Source of the DNA: an uncultured Erythrobacter sp.
GTDB lineage: Bacteria > Pseudomonadota > Alphaproteobacteria > Sphingomonadales > Sphingomonadaceae
Reading direction: 5' to 3'
DNA length: 64,000 nt
Assembly: GCA_947488085.1 (NCBI GenBank)
Contig: CANKYI010000001.1
Span: 2,737,928-2,801,927, forward strand
The notes under the pieces are model-generated. The model made no database searches. It saw only the letters and a program-made list of their open reading frames with translations, and was not told where the DNA came from. Shown piece by piece: positions 1-8,904 of this stretch (positions within the stretch are counted from its first letter, which is position 1; every line of letters begins with the position of its first letter). A program made the position numbers and the translations under genes.

Positions 1-415
1 CTTCGGTCGAGGCGACCATGGCGACCTGACCCGATGCACGGTCGACGAGCATAGCAAGATAATACTCGCTTTCGATATCCACGCCGTCGGTCACATAGAG
101 GCGATTGACCTGCTTGCCCTCGGCACCGGTCTGGATCGTCACCAGAGTGTTGCCCAGCATGTCTTTCGCATCCGCTTCGACATCGTCGATGCTCTTGGCG
201 AGCCGTACGCCGCCTTTGGCGTCTTCTGGCAGTTCCTTGAACTTGCCTTTGCCGCGTCCGCCGGCGTGGATTTGCGCCTTGACGACATAGAGCGGTCCGG
301 GAAGCTGCTTAGCTGCCGCAACCGCTTCTTCGACAGTCAATGCCGCGTGGCCTGCGGGAATGGCGAGGCCGTGTTCCTTGAGCAATTCCTTGGCCTGATA
401 TTCATGGACGTTCAT
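1..415 (-). CDS. sucC: Succinyl-CoA synthetase (ADP-forming) beta subunit, partial
   Basis: The beta subunit of succinyl-CoA synthetase (TCA cycle, cytoplasm) carries the ATP-grasp nucleotide site. Only the N-terminal 138 residues lie in the window; the gene runs off the left edge. The start [12 protein letters not shown] and the following ATP-grasp segment with the lysine/glycine-rich [13 protein letters not shown] stretch are typical of SucC. The ATG is chosen because it gives the family's usual N-terminus and has an AAGGGA-like ribosome site about 8 bases upstream. The gene is divergent from the phosphatase at 587, with about 170 bp between them. Seen: partial sequence. Inferred: the full enzyme, with sucD expected beyond the edge. 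Confidence 0.95.
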   Translation of the reverse strand, partial: MNVHEYQAKELLKEHGLAIPAGHAALTVEEAVAAAKQLPGPLYVVKAQIHAGGRGKGKFKELPEDAKGGVRLAKSIDDVEADAKDMLGNTLVTIQTGAEGKQVNRLYVTDGVDIESEYYLAMLVDRASGQVAMVASTE

Positions 416-586
416 GCGGATTTATCCCTTTTTATCTGTTTTTTCGCCCTGTCGCCCCTGACGCTTTGCGACTGAAGAGCAAGTATCCCGGGGAGAGGTT
501 GTTCGCCAGCGGCATAAGCACGGATTGCAGCACTTGAAAAGTGCGGAAACACCCTTCACGACGAGCCATCGCAGGAATGGTCAAAA

Positions 587-1363
587 ATGATAGATCAGGG
601 TCGGTTTAAACAGATAGTTCGCGAAGCGGGTAGAATCGCGCATGCGCGGTGGCCGGGCGATGGTCATGCCTTGAAAAGCTGGGACAAAACACCGGGCAAT
701 CCTGTGAGCGAAGCTGACCTTGCTGTGGATGTGTTCTTGCGCCGCGAATTGGGCCACCTGCTGCCCGCCGCCGCTTGGCTTTCCGAAGAGACCGCCGACG
801 ACAAAGCCCGCACCAAAAGCGACCTCATATGGCTGGTTGATCCGATTGATGGCACTCGCGACTACGTCCGAGGGCGTCCCGGATGGGCGGTGTCCGTCGC
901 TTTGATAAGCGGTGGTCGTCCGCTTTTCGGCATGCTGGAGGCTCCCGCGCGGGGCGAGCAATGGTTCGCTGTGGCTGGACAAGGGGCGACTTTGAACGGG
1001 GAGGCTCTCACTGCTAGCGCTCGAACTGAATTTGCGGGGGCTCGTGTACCAGCCGATCAGCTACCGTCTGCCGATTCTGATCTGACGCTTGTTGAAAAGC
1101 CCAACTCGATTGCTTTGCGGATAGCGATGGTAGGCGATGATCGCGCTGATCTGCTCGCGACGTTGCGCTGGGGTTTTGAGTGGGACATTGCTGCTGCGAC
1201 TTTGATCGCCCGCGAGGCTGGCGCGCAAGTTTCCGACGCATTTGGCAAACCACTCGACTACAACAAGCATGACCCGCGAGATTTTGGCGTCTTAGTGAGC
1301 TCGCCCGGTATTCATGCAGAGGCCGTGGCGCGGCTGGCGGACCGAGCTGCGCAGTTGAAATAA
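587..1363 (+). CDS. Inositol monophosphatase/CysQ-family phosphatase
   Basis: A 258-residue member of the Mg-dependent, lithium-sensitive phosphatase superfamily (inositol monophosphatase, 3'(2'),5'-bisphosphate nucleotidase CysQ, histidinol phosphatase). The metal-binding motifs are visible: WLSEET at residues 64-69, DPIDGT at 85-90, and a C-terminal WDIAAATLI segment near residue 205. Cytoplasmic; no signal peptide. The ATG has an AGGAA site upstream. It stands alone, divergent from sucC and convergent with the OmpA lipoprotein gene, from which it is separated by a shared terminator. Sequence alone does not settle whether the substrate is PAP, inositol phosphate or histidinol phosphate. Confidence 0.85.
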   Translation: MIDQGRFKQIVREAGRIAHARWPGDGHALKSWDKTPGNPVSEADLAVDVFLRRELGHLLPAAAWLSEETADDKARTKSDLIWLVDPIDGTRDYVRGRPGWAVSVALISGGRPLFGMLEAPARGEQWFAVAGQGATLNGEALTASARTEFAGARVPADQLPSADSDLTLVEKPNSIALRIAMVGDDRADLLATLRWGFEWDIAAATLIAREAGAQVSDAFGKPLDYNKHDPRDFGVLVSSPGIHAEAVARLADRAAQLK

Positions 1364-1377
1364 ATTGGCTGAAATGA

Positions 1378-1405
1378 AAAGAGCGGCCCATGCGGACCGC
1401 CCTTT
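1378..1405. terminator. Bidirectional rho-independent terminator
   Basis: A hairpin of about 10-12 bp (gagcggccc / ggaccgccc core, ATGC loop) is flanked by A-run on one side and T-run on the other, so it can serve both converging genes (phosphatase ending at 1363 and OmpA lipoprotein ending at 1430). Two G-T wobbles occur in the stem. Confidence 0.8.
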
Positions 1406-1429
1406 CACGCTTCATATTGATCGTCCCGA

Positions 1430-2125
1430 CTACTGAGCGCGCGCGGCGTTCACATCGTCTTGGCTAACCGGAATGATCTTAATCTCAACCCGGCGGTTCA
1501 GCGGCTCATTGACGCCATCGGCAGTCTTCACACGCAGATAATCATAGCTTTCGCCGTAGCCACGCGCTTGCATCCGGCTCGTCGCAACACCGCGCGATGC
1601 GAGATAGTTCATGACCGCTTGCGCACGCTGCTCTGAGAGGCGCTGATTGAGCGCATCCGAGCCAGTTGTGTCGGTAAAGCCGTACACATCGATTAGGCTG
1701 TTGGGATATTCTACAAGGCTGGCGGCAACCGCATTAAGCGGTTCGTACATGCCAGCGCCAATCGTTGACGAACCGCTTGCAAAGGTCACGCCGTCGGGCA
1801 GGCGAACAAGAATCGCGTCCTGATCGCCGATTTCCTCAACATCGACGCCGCTTCCCTCAAGCTCTTCGTCAAGTTCACGGATCTGGTCGTCAAATTGTTT
1901 GCCCAGCACAGCACCTGCAGAACCGCCGATTCCTGCGCCAATAATTCGCGCGGTATCGCCGCCAACAACGCCGCCAAGGAGGTATCCGAGCGTACCGCCA
2001 AGCCCTGCGCCGATGGCAGTGCGAGAAACCTTTTGTTCGCCGGTATTTGGGTCAGTGACGCAAGCAGTTGTGCCCAGCAGCGCAATTGCTGCAGTGCCCG
2101 ACATTAGGATGCGAGATGCTTTCAT
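1430..2125 (-). CDS. OmpA-family outer-membrane lipoprotein with glycine-zipper region
   Basis: A 231-residue lipoprotein. The N-terminal signal ends in the lipobox LLGTTAC, with the lipidated Cys at residue 22. Next comes a glycine-rich zipper region (GAGLGGTLGYLLGG, about residues 40-75), as in Rickettsia 17-kDa surface antigen-like proteins, then a C-terminal OmpA peptidoglycan-binding domain (about residues 105-220) with the conserved NQRLSEQRAQAV and NRRVEIKI segments. It probably anchors the outer membrane to peptidoglycan. Similar to YiaD-type lipoproteins. Monocistronic, with a GGAGG-type site before the ATG and a strong terminator downstream. Confidence 0.88.
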   Translation of the reverse strand: MKASRILMSGTAAIALLGTTACVTDPNTGEQKVSRTAIGAGLGGTLGYLLGGVVGGDTARIIGAGIGGSAGAVLGKQFDDQIRELDEELEGSGVDVEEIGDQDAILVRLPDGVTFASGSSTIGAGMYEPLNAVAASLVEYPNSLIDVYGFTDTTGSDALNQRLSEQRAQAVMNYLASRGVATSRMQARGYGESYDYLRVKTADGVNEPLNRRVEIKIIPVSQDDVNAARAQ

Positions 2126-2293
2126 GGTTCAGTCCTCCATTGGTACTCAAAATTCCATCCGACACCCACGCCGCGATGAACAAGACAATAAGCCTTGCGC
2201 GCCGGTCATTTGCCGCCAGATGAACAATCCGTAAACAGGTGTAAGGCAGCATGGTTCCAACGCACAATAGCAATGCGATGACTGGAAAGCTGC

Positions 2294-3631
2294 GTGATTT
2301 GTGCTAGCGGTTTGGCTGTGACACCGTTTCCTTGGCCAATTCTGGTTATTATCGTCGGGCTCATAGTGCTCAACGGCGTTTTCGCTATGTCCGAACTCGC
2401 CATCGTTTCGGCCAAGACGAGTGCGTTGAAAGCGCGTGAGGAGAATGGCTCGAAAGCGGCGCGAATTGCTCTGCGGCTGGCGGCGGAACCGGGCAAATTT
2501 CTTTCGACAGTGCAGATCGGGATTACGCTAATTGCGATCATCACGGGCGCGCTTTCGGGCGCTGCTTTGGAAACGCCTCTTGGAGAGCGCCTGTCTGCGT
2601 TTGGTGTGCCTACCGATATCTCCGGCGACGTCGCCTTCGCTATCGTTATTGCGCTGACCACGTATTTCAGCGTCGTGGTGGGTGAGCTTGTGCCCAAACA
2701 GCTGGCCTTGCGCGCCGCAGTACCCATCGCATTGGTCATGGCGCGGCCAATGGCGATCCTGGCGCAGATTGCGGCGCCTTTGGTGTGGTTGCTGGATCGG
2801 TCTTCCGCCGGGATCATCCGATTGTTCGGCATCCGGTCCAAAGGGCAGTCGTCCTTGACCGCGCAAGAGCTGCAAATGATCTTTGCCGACGCAACGCGAT
2901 CCGGCGTCATTGAACAAGAGCAGCACCAGATCCTGACCGGCGTGGTTCGTTTGGCAGAGCGCCCTGTGCGCGAAATGATGACCCCGCGCACTGAACTAGA
3001 CTGGATTGAGGTCGACGCCGATATTGATCAGATCAAGCAGTCGATAGAAGACAGTCCGCATTCACTCTTGCCAGTGGCACAGGGTTCGCCGGACGCAATC
3101 CTCGGCGTTGTTAAAGTGCGCGAAGTGCTTGCTGCGCTAGTTGCTGGTGACCCGGTGATGATCCGCACAATGATGCGCAAAGCTGAAGTTGTGCCTGATC
3201 AATTGGATGCGATGGATGCTCTGCGCGTCCTACAATCCGCCGATATCGCGATGGCGGTGGTGCATGACGAATACGGGCATTTCGAAGGGATCGTGACGCC
3301 CGTCGATCTGCTGACCGCGATTGCCGGAAACTTCGCTAGCGATCAGGATCAGGGCGACACGCCGCAGATCATCGAATGTAGCGACGGCTCGCTGCTCGTA
3401 TCCGGTGCGCTTTCAGCTGACGGTCTGGCGGATCGATTGGGGCTCGATTATCCCGAAACGCGCGAATTCGGCACGGCTGCGGGATATGCGCTGTCTGTTA
3501 TGAAAAAGCTCCCGCTGGAGGGTGAGAGCTTTATCGATCAGGGCTGGAGCTTCGAAATTGTCGATATGGATAATCGCCGCATCGACAAAATCTTGGTCCG
3601 CAAACTCGACGAAGAGCCTGTGGAAGGTTGA
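2294..3631 (+). CDS. CNNM/CorC (HlyC) family protein with CBS domains
   Basis: A 445-residue membrane protein of the UPF0053/CorC-HlyC family, often annotated as hemolysin and linked to Mg or Co efflux. The order is an N-terminal CNNM/DUF21 domain of about four membrane segments (about residues 10-190, starting WPILVIIVGLIVLNGVFAMSE), a CBS pair (about 215-330, with VREMMTPRTELDWI and VHDEYGHFEGIVTPVDLL), and a C-terminal CorC_HlyC domain (about 350-435). The start is GTG at 2294, with GGAAAG just upstream; a second in-frame GTG at 2318 is possible. It converges with the DUF3035 lipoprotein gene with only 4 bp between. The transported ion is unknown. Confidence 0.85.
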   Translation: MICASGLAVTPFPWPILVIIVGLIVLNGVFAMSELAIVSAKTSALKAREENGSKAARIALRLAAEPGKFLSTVQIGITLIAIITGALSGAALETPLGERLSAFGVPTDISGDVAFAIVIALTTYFSVVVGELVPKQLALRAAVPIALVMARPMAILAQIAAPLVWLLDRSSAGIIRLFGIRSKGQSSLTAQELQMIFADATRSGVIEQEQHQILTGVVRLAERPVREMMTPRTELDWIEVDADIDQIKQSIEDSPHSLLPVAQGSPDAILGVVKVREVLAALVAGDPVMIRTMMRKAEVVPDQLDAMDALRVLQSADIAMAVVHDEYGHFEGIVTPVDLLTAIAGNFASDQDQGDTPQIIECSDGSLLVSGALSADGLADRLGLDYPETREFGTAAGYALSVMKKLPLEGESFIDQGWSFEIVDMDNRRIDKILVRKLDEEPVEG

Positions 3632-3635
3632 CCGC

Positions 3636-4046
3636 CTAGCTTGGGATTAGTGTCTGTGCCGATTGGCCGTCGCCTTCGGGAGCAGCGATAATATCGCGCG
3701 TTACGCTGCCTTTTGCGACCGTATTTGTGCCCGGATCGCCCACTTGTGAGCGGATGCCCGGAGCCGCGCTGCCAGCGCGATCCAACGCGCTGGTCTCAAC
3801 CGCGCTGCGAGCAGCAGGCCCGCCAAATAGGGCTTCGAGAGCTTGCTCCGACGCGGTTCCCTCTGCCGGGCGCGGGGCACCAGGAGCAGGCGGGGTCAGT
3901 GTGAAGTCAGGCGGGACCACCAAGGGTGCCTGACGCTGCACAGCGAATTCATCGGGCCGGTCGCGGTTAAAGATACCGCCGCCACCGCAAGCGGCTAGCA
4001 TCGCGCAACCTGCACCCAGCAGAATGGCCGATTTAAGAGTACGCAT
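3636..4046 (-). CDS. DUF3035 lipoprotein
   Basis: A 136-residue lipoprotein. The signal ends at a lipobox AMLAAC, followed by a glycine run (GGGG) and a proline-rich segment containing the family signature PLVVPPDFTLTPP. DUF3035 lipoproteins commonly follow lspA in alphaproteobacteria and have been linked to outer-membrane or BAM-associated roles; no biochemical role can be read here. ATG at 4046 is preferred; an in-frame TTG two codons upstream (4052) overlaps the lspA stop. Last gene of the long housekeeping string. Confidence 0.8.
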   Translation of the reverse strand: MRTLKSAILLGAGCAMLAACGGGGIFNRDRPDEFAVQRQAPLVVPPDFTLTPPAPGAPRPAEGTASEQALEALFGGPAARSAVETSALDRAGSAAPGIRSQVGDPGTNTVAKGSVTRDIIAAPEGDGQSAQTLIPS

Positions 4047-4048
4047 GT

Positions 4049-4576
4049 TCAATTCTCCGCTTGGATGGGTTCACCATCCGGGTTTTCATCCTTCTCGCGC
4101 ACGAACAGGCTGCGAGCAAGGATAATGACGACACCGATGGTGATAGCTGCATCGGCAATGTTGAAAACTAAGAAGGGGCGAAACGTGCCGATATGCAGAT
4201 CAGCATAGTCGATGACATAGCCCAGATTGAAGCGATCACGGATGTTACCAATCGCACCGCCCAGGATCATCGCTAGGCCAAGTATGTCGCCCAGCAGCTT
4301 CTCCCTCATCATCCACACCAGCACTACGATTGCGATCACTGCGGTCAGCCCAACCAGCAACCAGCGCATCTCCATATTGGTTGCTTGCAGTAGACCCAGC
4401 GATATGCCGCGATTTTCGACATAGGACAGGTCGAAGAACGGCAGTAGCTCGATATTGCGCACGACCCGCAAGTTGAGCGGGCCAACCACGTACCATTTGA
4501 CGGCCTGGTCGGCGATAAACAACAAGGCTGCCAGCCCTAGACCGATCAATCGGTTGCGCGTGAAAACCCCCATCAT
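4049..4576 (-). CDS. lspA: Lipoprotein signal peptidase II
   Basis: Integral inner-membrane aspartyl protease that removes signal peptides of diacylglyceryl-prolipoproteins. It has 175 residues with four hydrophobic segments. The catalytic aspartates lie in the conserved GNIRDRFNLGYVIDY and VFNIADAAI motifs. The ATG overlaps the ileS stop as ATGA, and the gene is followed at once by a lipoprotein gene that it would process. An ileS-lspA pair is common in proteobacteria. Confidence 0.95.
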   Translation of the reverse strand: MMGVFTRNRLIGLGLAALLFIADQAVKWYVVGPLNLRVVRNIELLPFFDLSYVENRGISLGLLQATNMEMRWLLVGLTAVIAIVVLVWMMREKLLGDILGLAMILGGAIGNIRDRFNLGYVIDYADLHIGTFRPFLVFNIADAAITIGVVIILARSLFVREKDENPDGEPIQAEN

Positions 4577-7467
4577 GCCGCATCTATTCCGGCAACAACG
4601 CTGTCACACCGTCCACACAATGCTCCATCTTCGGAGACATCGGGCAGCAAGCGCCAGCAGCGCCCGCATTTGGCATCGGATGATTTGGCGACAGTCACCG
4701 TGTCCCCATCGACGCGCGTCACTGTCCCGGTGATGAACAATTCGGCCAGTTGTTCGTCGGTCACGCCTGCGGGGACGGCATTGACGGGCACGCTGACAAC
4801 GGCTTCGTTGCTCGATCGGATGGTCTTTTCGCGGCGCAGCGGCTCGATCGCTTCGGTCACGCGCTCACGTAGAGCGCGCAAGGCATCCCACTTTGCGCGA
4901 TCGGCGGGGACTGCGGGAACGCTGGGCCATTCGAGCAAGTGCACGCTGCCAACATTTCCGTCCTCATCGGCTTCGTCGTCTTGCGGATAGCGCGTCTTCC
5001 ACACTTCCTCTGCGGTGAAGACCAGAACCGGCGCGGCGTATCGAACCAGTGCGTGGAACAACAAGTCGAGCACCGTGCGATAGGCGTTGCGCGCGGTTGA
5101 ATCCGGCCCATCGCAATAGAGCGTGTCTTTGCGAATATCGAAGAAGAAGGCGCTCAGATCTTCGTTGCAGAAATCCACCAGCAGGCGCGTGTAGGTGTTG
5201 AAATCGTATTCGGTCGCGGCTTTGCGCAGTTTGCCGTCCAATTCGCTCAAAAGTGAGAGGACGTAGATTTCCAGCTCAGGGATCTCGCCGCTATCGGACA
5301 TATCGCCGATAAAACCATCGAGTGCGCCCAGCAGGTATCGGAACGTGTTGCGAAGGCGGCGATATTGATCGCCGACGCCTTTGAGGATTTCATCGCCGAT
5401 CCGGTGATCTTCGGTGAAATCAACGCTCAGCGACCAGAGGCGCACAATGTCCGCACCATATTGCTCCATAACTTTGAGCGGGCTGATCGTGTTGCCGAGC
5501 GATTTCGACATCTTCTTACCCTTGGCATCCATGGTGAAGCCGTGGGTGAGAACCTGATCATAGGGCGCGCGGCCACGTGTGGCACAGCTTTGGAGCAGGG
5601 AGGATTGGAACCAGCCGCGATGTTGATCGCTGCCCTCAAGATAGAGGTTGGCGGGCCATTGCAGGTCCGGCCAGCGCCCCGATTCCAGCACAAATGCATG
5701 GGTGCAGCCCGAATCGAACCAGACATCAAGGATGTCCATGACCATGTCGTAATCTTGCGCGTTGTAGTCAGGCCCAAGGAATTCGGCTTTGCGCGCTTCC
5801 TCCCATGCATCGACGCCCTCTTCAGCAACCGCTGCGACAATGCGGGCGTTGACGGCAGGGTCAGCCAAATATTCGCTGGTGCCGCTTTTAAGGAAGAGCG
5901 TGATCGGCACACCCCATGCGCGCTGGCGTGAGAGGACCCAATCGGGGCGCCCCTCGACCATTGAGCCGATGCGGTTTTGCCCTTTTTCTGGCACGAATTC
6001 GACGCGGTCGATTTCCGACATGCCGCGCGAACGCAAAGTGCCGCCACCTTCGAGTTCTTTGTCCATCGGCACGAACCATTGCGGCGTGCAGCGGTAGATG
6101 ACCTTGGCTTTGGAACGCCATGAATGCGGGTAGCTGTGCGCATAATCAGCAGAGGCGCTGAGCAAAGCGCCCGCTTCGCGCAAGTCCGAGCAAATGGGTC
6201 CGTCGGGCGCGTTGAACGGCTTGTTAATGACCGCCCGGCGGCGTTCTTTACCGTCTGCGTCTTTATCATCTGCGCCGAGCCACGCCCAGTCGTCGCGGTA
6301 GCGGCCATCGTCCATGACCGCGAAGACGGGGTTGATGCCGTTCGCTTTGCACAGATCGAAATCGTCTTCGCCATGGTCAGGGGACATATGGACAAGGCCG
6401 GTGCCGCTCTCGGTGGTGACAAAGTCGCCTTCGAGGAAGGGGCGGGGCGTGGCGTAGAACCCACCCAGATGGTGCATCGGGTGTCGGGCTTTGGTTCCGG
6501 CTAGGTCGGAGCCTTTTCCTTGCCATATTGGTTTCAAACTGGTCGCTTGAAATGCAGAGCGCTTCCGAAAGTCTTCAAGAAGACTTGCAGCAATGAGAAC
6601 CAGGCCACGCCAACGTTTGGTCGGCGTGTCGGGCCCGCCGCGCTCAGTCGTAGGGATGAGTTCTACTTGATATCCGTCGAATAAAATATACTCAACATCC
6701 GCCCCATAAGCCAAAGCCTGATTAACCGGGATCGTCCAAGGCGTCGTTGTCCAGATCACCGCGTGCGCTCCGACGAGCTCTGGCACCGCGCTCTCGGTGA
6801 TCTCAAACGCAACATCAATCTGCGGGCTGTCGGTCAGGTCTTCATATTCAACCTCGGCCTCGGCCAAAGCGGTCTTTTCAACCGGCGACCACATCACCGG
6901 CTTTGACCCGCGATAAAGGTTGCCCGCTTCGGCAAACTTCATCAGCTCGGCGACAATTGTCGACTCTGCCTGAAAATCCATCGTGAGATAGGGATTGTCC
7001 CAATCACCCATGATGCCCAGCCGCTTCAGCTGCTCGCGCTGCGTATCGACCCAACCTTGTGCATAGGCGCGGCATTCGGCGCGGAATTCCTTTGCGGGAA
7101 CCTCGTCTTTGTTGAGCTTTTTCTTGCGGTATTTCTCTTCAACCTTCCATTCAATCGGAAGGCCGTGGCAATCCCAGCCCGGCACATAGGGCGCGTCTTT
7201 GCCCATCAGGTTCTGCGTGCGGCACACCATGTCTTTGAGGATATGGTTCAGTGCATGGCCAATATGCATGTCGCCATTCGCATAGGGAGGGCCATCATGC
7301 AGGATGAATTTCTCACGGCCAGCGCGGGCTTGGCGCAATTGTTCATAAAGGCCAATTTCGCGCCAACGCGCCTCAATGCCCGGCTCCTTTTGCGGAAGGC
7401 CAGCTTTCATTGGAAAGGCAGTCTTCGGCAGGAAGACCGTATCTTTGAGGTCGCGTTTCTCAGTCAT
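4573..7467 (-). CDS. ileS: Isoleucyl-tRNA synthetase
   Basis: Class I aminoacyl-tRNA synthetase of 964 residues, charging tRNA-Ile in the cytoplasm. The HIGH motif (GDMHIGHALN) is near residue 68 and KMSKS (KKMSKSLGN) near residue 652. An editing (CP1) domain with the WTTTPWTIP motif lies between. The C-terminal zinc finger keeps its cysteines (KCGRCWRLL, then CGRCDSV). Its ATG lies 8 bases inside the end of ribF, and its stop overlaps lspA, so it is cotranslated in a compact operon. The length is normal for a bacterial-type IleS. Confidence 0.98.
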   Translation of the reverse strand: MTEKRDLKDTVFLPKTAFPMKAGLPQKEPGIEARWREIGLYEQLRQARAGREKFILHDGPPYANGDMHIGHALNHILKDMVCRTQNLMGKDAPYVPGWDCHGLPIEWKVEEKYRKKKLNKDEVPAKEFRAECRAYAQGWVDTQREQLKRLGIMGDWDNPYLTMDFQAESTIVAELMKFAEAGNLYRGSKPVMWSPVEKTALAEAEVEYEDLTDSPQIDVAFEITESAVPELVGAHAVIWTTTPWTIPVNQALAYGADVEYILFDGYQVELIPTTERGGPDTPTKRWRGLVLIAASLLEDFRKRSAFQATSLKPIWQGKGSDLAGTKARHPMHHLGGFYATPRPFLEGDFVTTESGTGLVHMSPDHGEDDFDLCKANGINPVFAVMDDGRYRDDWAWLGADDKDADGKERRRAVINKPFNAPDGPICSDLREAGALLSASADYAHSYPHSWRSKAKVIYRCTPQWFVPMDKELEGGGTLRSRGMSEIDRVEFVPEKGQNRIGSMVEGRPDWVLSRQRAWGVPITLFLKSGTSEYLADPAVNARIVAAVAEEGVDAWEEARKAEFLGPDYNAQDYDMVMDILDVWFDSGCTHAFVLESGRWPDLQWPANLYLEGSDQHRGWFQSSLLQSCATRGRAPYDQVLTHGFTMDAKGKKMSKSLGNTISPLKVMEQYGADIVRLWSLSVDFTEDHRIGDEILKGVGDQYRRLRNTFRYLLGALDGFIGDMSDSGEIPELEIYVLSLLSELDGKLRKAATEYDFNTYTRLLVDFCNEDLSAFFFDIRKDTLYCDGPDSTARNAYRTVLDLLFHALVRYAAPVLVFTAEEVWKTRYPQDDEADEDGNVGSVHLLEWPSVPAVPADRAKWDALRALRERVTEAIEPLRREKTIRSSNEAVVSVPVNAVPAGVTDEQLAELFITGTVTRVDGDTVTVAKSSDAKCGRCWRLLPDVSEDGALCGRCDSVVAGIDAA

Positions 7468-8398
7468 GCGGCTGCGCGCTTAATAGGCGGCGGGCCTCGG
7501 CGCAATCTTTCTCCATCTGCGCCATCAAAGGCTCAAGCCCATCGAACTTGGCCTCTCCGCGCAAAAAATGGTGAAATGCGACCTCAATTTCCTGCCCATA
7601 CAGGTCGCCAGAGAAGTCGAAGAAGTATGGCTCCAGCAATTCTTTGGGCGGCTCAAATTGCGGACGAATTCCGATATTGGCCGCACCTTTAAGCACTTGG
7701 CCGGTGGCCAGCACTTTTCCCGTGACCGCATAAACACCGTATTTGGGGCGCAGGTAATTTTCAACCGACAGGTTGGCAGTGGGGTATCCGATGGTCCGTC
7801 CGCGCTTGTCCCCATGTTCGACAATTCCGCGGATCGCAAAGGGGCGGGTGAGCAATTGAGCGGCAAGCTGCGGCTCGCCTTCGCGCAAAGCCTCGCGGAT
7901 GCGGCTGGAGGAAATAACGCCGCCATTGCTGACCGCATCCACCACGCGCGATTGCAGGCCGTGTTCAGCGCCAAATCCGCGCAACAGATCGACATTGCCC
8001 TTCGCGCCCTTGCCAAAGGTGAAGTCCGCGCCAGTGACAACCCCATGCGCGCCAAACCGCTTGAGCAGTATTTCGCTGATAAAATCCTCTGCCGTTGTCC
8101 CCGCAAGGTCCGCATCGAAATGAAACACCAACATTGCGGTTGCACCGGCTGCGAGATAAAGCTCCTGGCGCTGTTCCAGAGTGGTCAGGCGAAAGGGCGC
8201 GACATCGGGCTTAAAAAAACGCACCGGATGCGGGTCGAATGTCGCGATAATCGAAGGGCGGCCCTCTTCATGCGCCCATTTAATCGCGTCGCCAGCAACC
8301 GCTTGATGCCCACGATGGAAGCCGTCGAAATTGCCTAACGCAATGACAGCACCGCGTAACGCCTCTGCAACCGTCTCACGATGATCGAGCCAGCGCAT
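7460..8398 (-). CDS. ribF: Bifunctional riboflavin kinase/FAD synthetase
   Basis: A 312-residue enzyme making FMN and FAD from riboflavin. The N-terminal FAD synthetase domain (about residues 1-180) shows the nucleotidyl-transfer motif GNFDGFHRGHQA and a later SSSRIREAL segment. The C-terminal kinase domain (about 185-305) shows GRTIGYPTANL and the SGDLYGQEIEV segment. It starts one base inside the folA stop (TGATG) and overlaps ileS by 8 bases. The ribF-ileS-lspA order is widely conserved. Confidence 0.96.
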   Translation of the reverse strand: MRWLDHRETVAEALRGAVIALGNFDGFHRGHQAVAGDAIKWAHEEGRPSIIATFDPHPVRFFKPDVAPFRLTTLEQRQELYLAAGATAMLVFHFDADLAGTTAEDFISEILLKRFGAHGVVTGADFTFGKGAKGNVDLLRGFGAEHGLQSRVVDAVSNGGVISSSRIREALREGEPQLAAQLLTRPFAIRGIVEHGDKRGRTIGYPTANLSVENYLRPKYGVYAVTGKVLATGQVLKGAANIGIRPQFEPPKELLEPYFFDFSGDLYGQEIEVAFHHFLRGEAKFDGLEPLMAQMEKDCAEARRLLSAQPHD

Positions 8399-8904
8399 CA
8401 GTCCTCGCCACCGCTGCGGTGATAGGTGACGAAGGAATAAGCGGGTTTGTCGCCATCAGCGGGATGATCGTCACGTGCGGTCACTTCCCATTCTGCGCCG
8501 AGCGGCTTCATGAAGGTGTCGCCGGGATAGTCCTCATGGATCTCCGTCACTTCAATACGGTGCGTATGAGGGCGCAGCACATCGTAGATCGCCGCACCGC
8601 CGACGACCCAAATCTCCCCGGTTGAATTGTCTGTAGCGGCCAGTGACAGAGCTTCTTCGACCGTGCCGACAATTTCAGCGCCTTTGCTGTCCCATTTTTC
8701 TCGCCGGGTAAGGACGATGTGGCGACGGCCGGACAGTAGTCCGCCAAAACTCTCAAAGGTCTTGCGACCCATGATCATCGGCTTGCCCATAGTCATCGCC
8801 TTAAAGCGTTTGAGGTCAGCGGGCAGATGCCACGGTAGGCGACCATCATGGCCGATCGCGCCATTGGCTGCACGAGCATAAATCTGGATGATTTCAAAGG
8901 TCAT
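8398..8904 (-). CDS. folA: Dihydrofolate reductase
   Basis: A 168-residue NADPH-dependent DHFR of the one-carbon pathway. Family marks are IYARAANGAIGHDGRLPWHLP near the N-terminus (written here in part: GAIGHDGRLPWHLPADL), the NADPH-binding MIMGRKTFES, and VVGGAAIYDVL. The length is typical of chromosomal DHFR. The ATG overlaps the purK stop (ATGA), and the stop overlaps the ribF start, which implies translational coupling. Confidence 0.96.
   Translation of the reverse strand: MTFEIIQIYARAANGAIGHDGRLPWHLPADLKRFKAMTMGKPMIMGRKTFESFGGLLSGRRHIVLTRREKWDSKGAEIVGTVEEALSLAATDNSTGEIWVVGGAAIYDVLRPHTHRIEVTEIHEDYPGDTFMKPLGAEWEVTARDDHPADGDKPAYSFVTYHRSGGED

Noticed and set aside
530..544. Palindrome GCACTT-GAA-AAGTGC between sucC and the phosphatase gene
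   Set aside because: Only a 6-bp stem with no T-run and no second copy; too weak to call an operator or terminator.
5427..6464. 345-codon frame inside ileS in another frame
   Set aside because: Ser/Arg-rich shadow of ileS, which continues unbroken through this stretch with all motifs.
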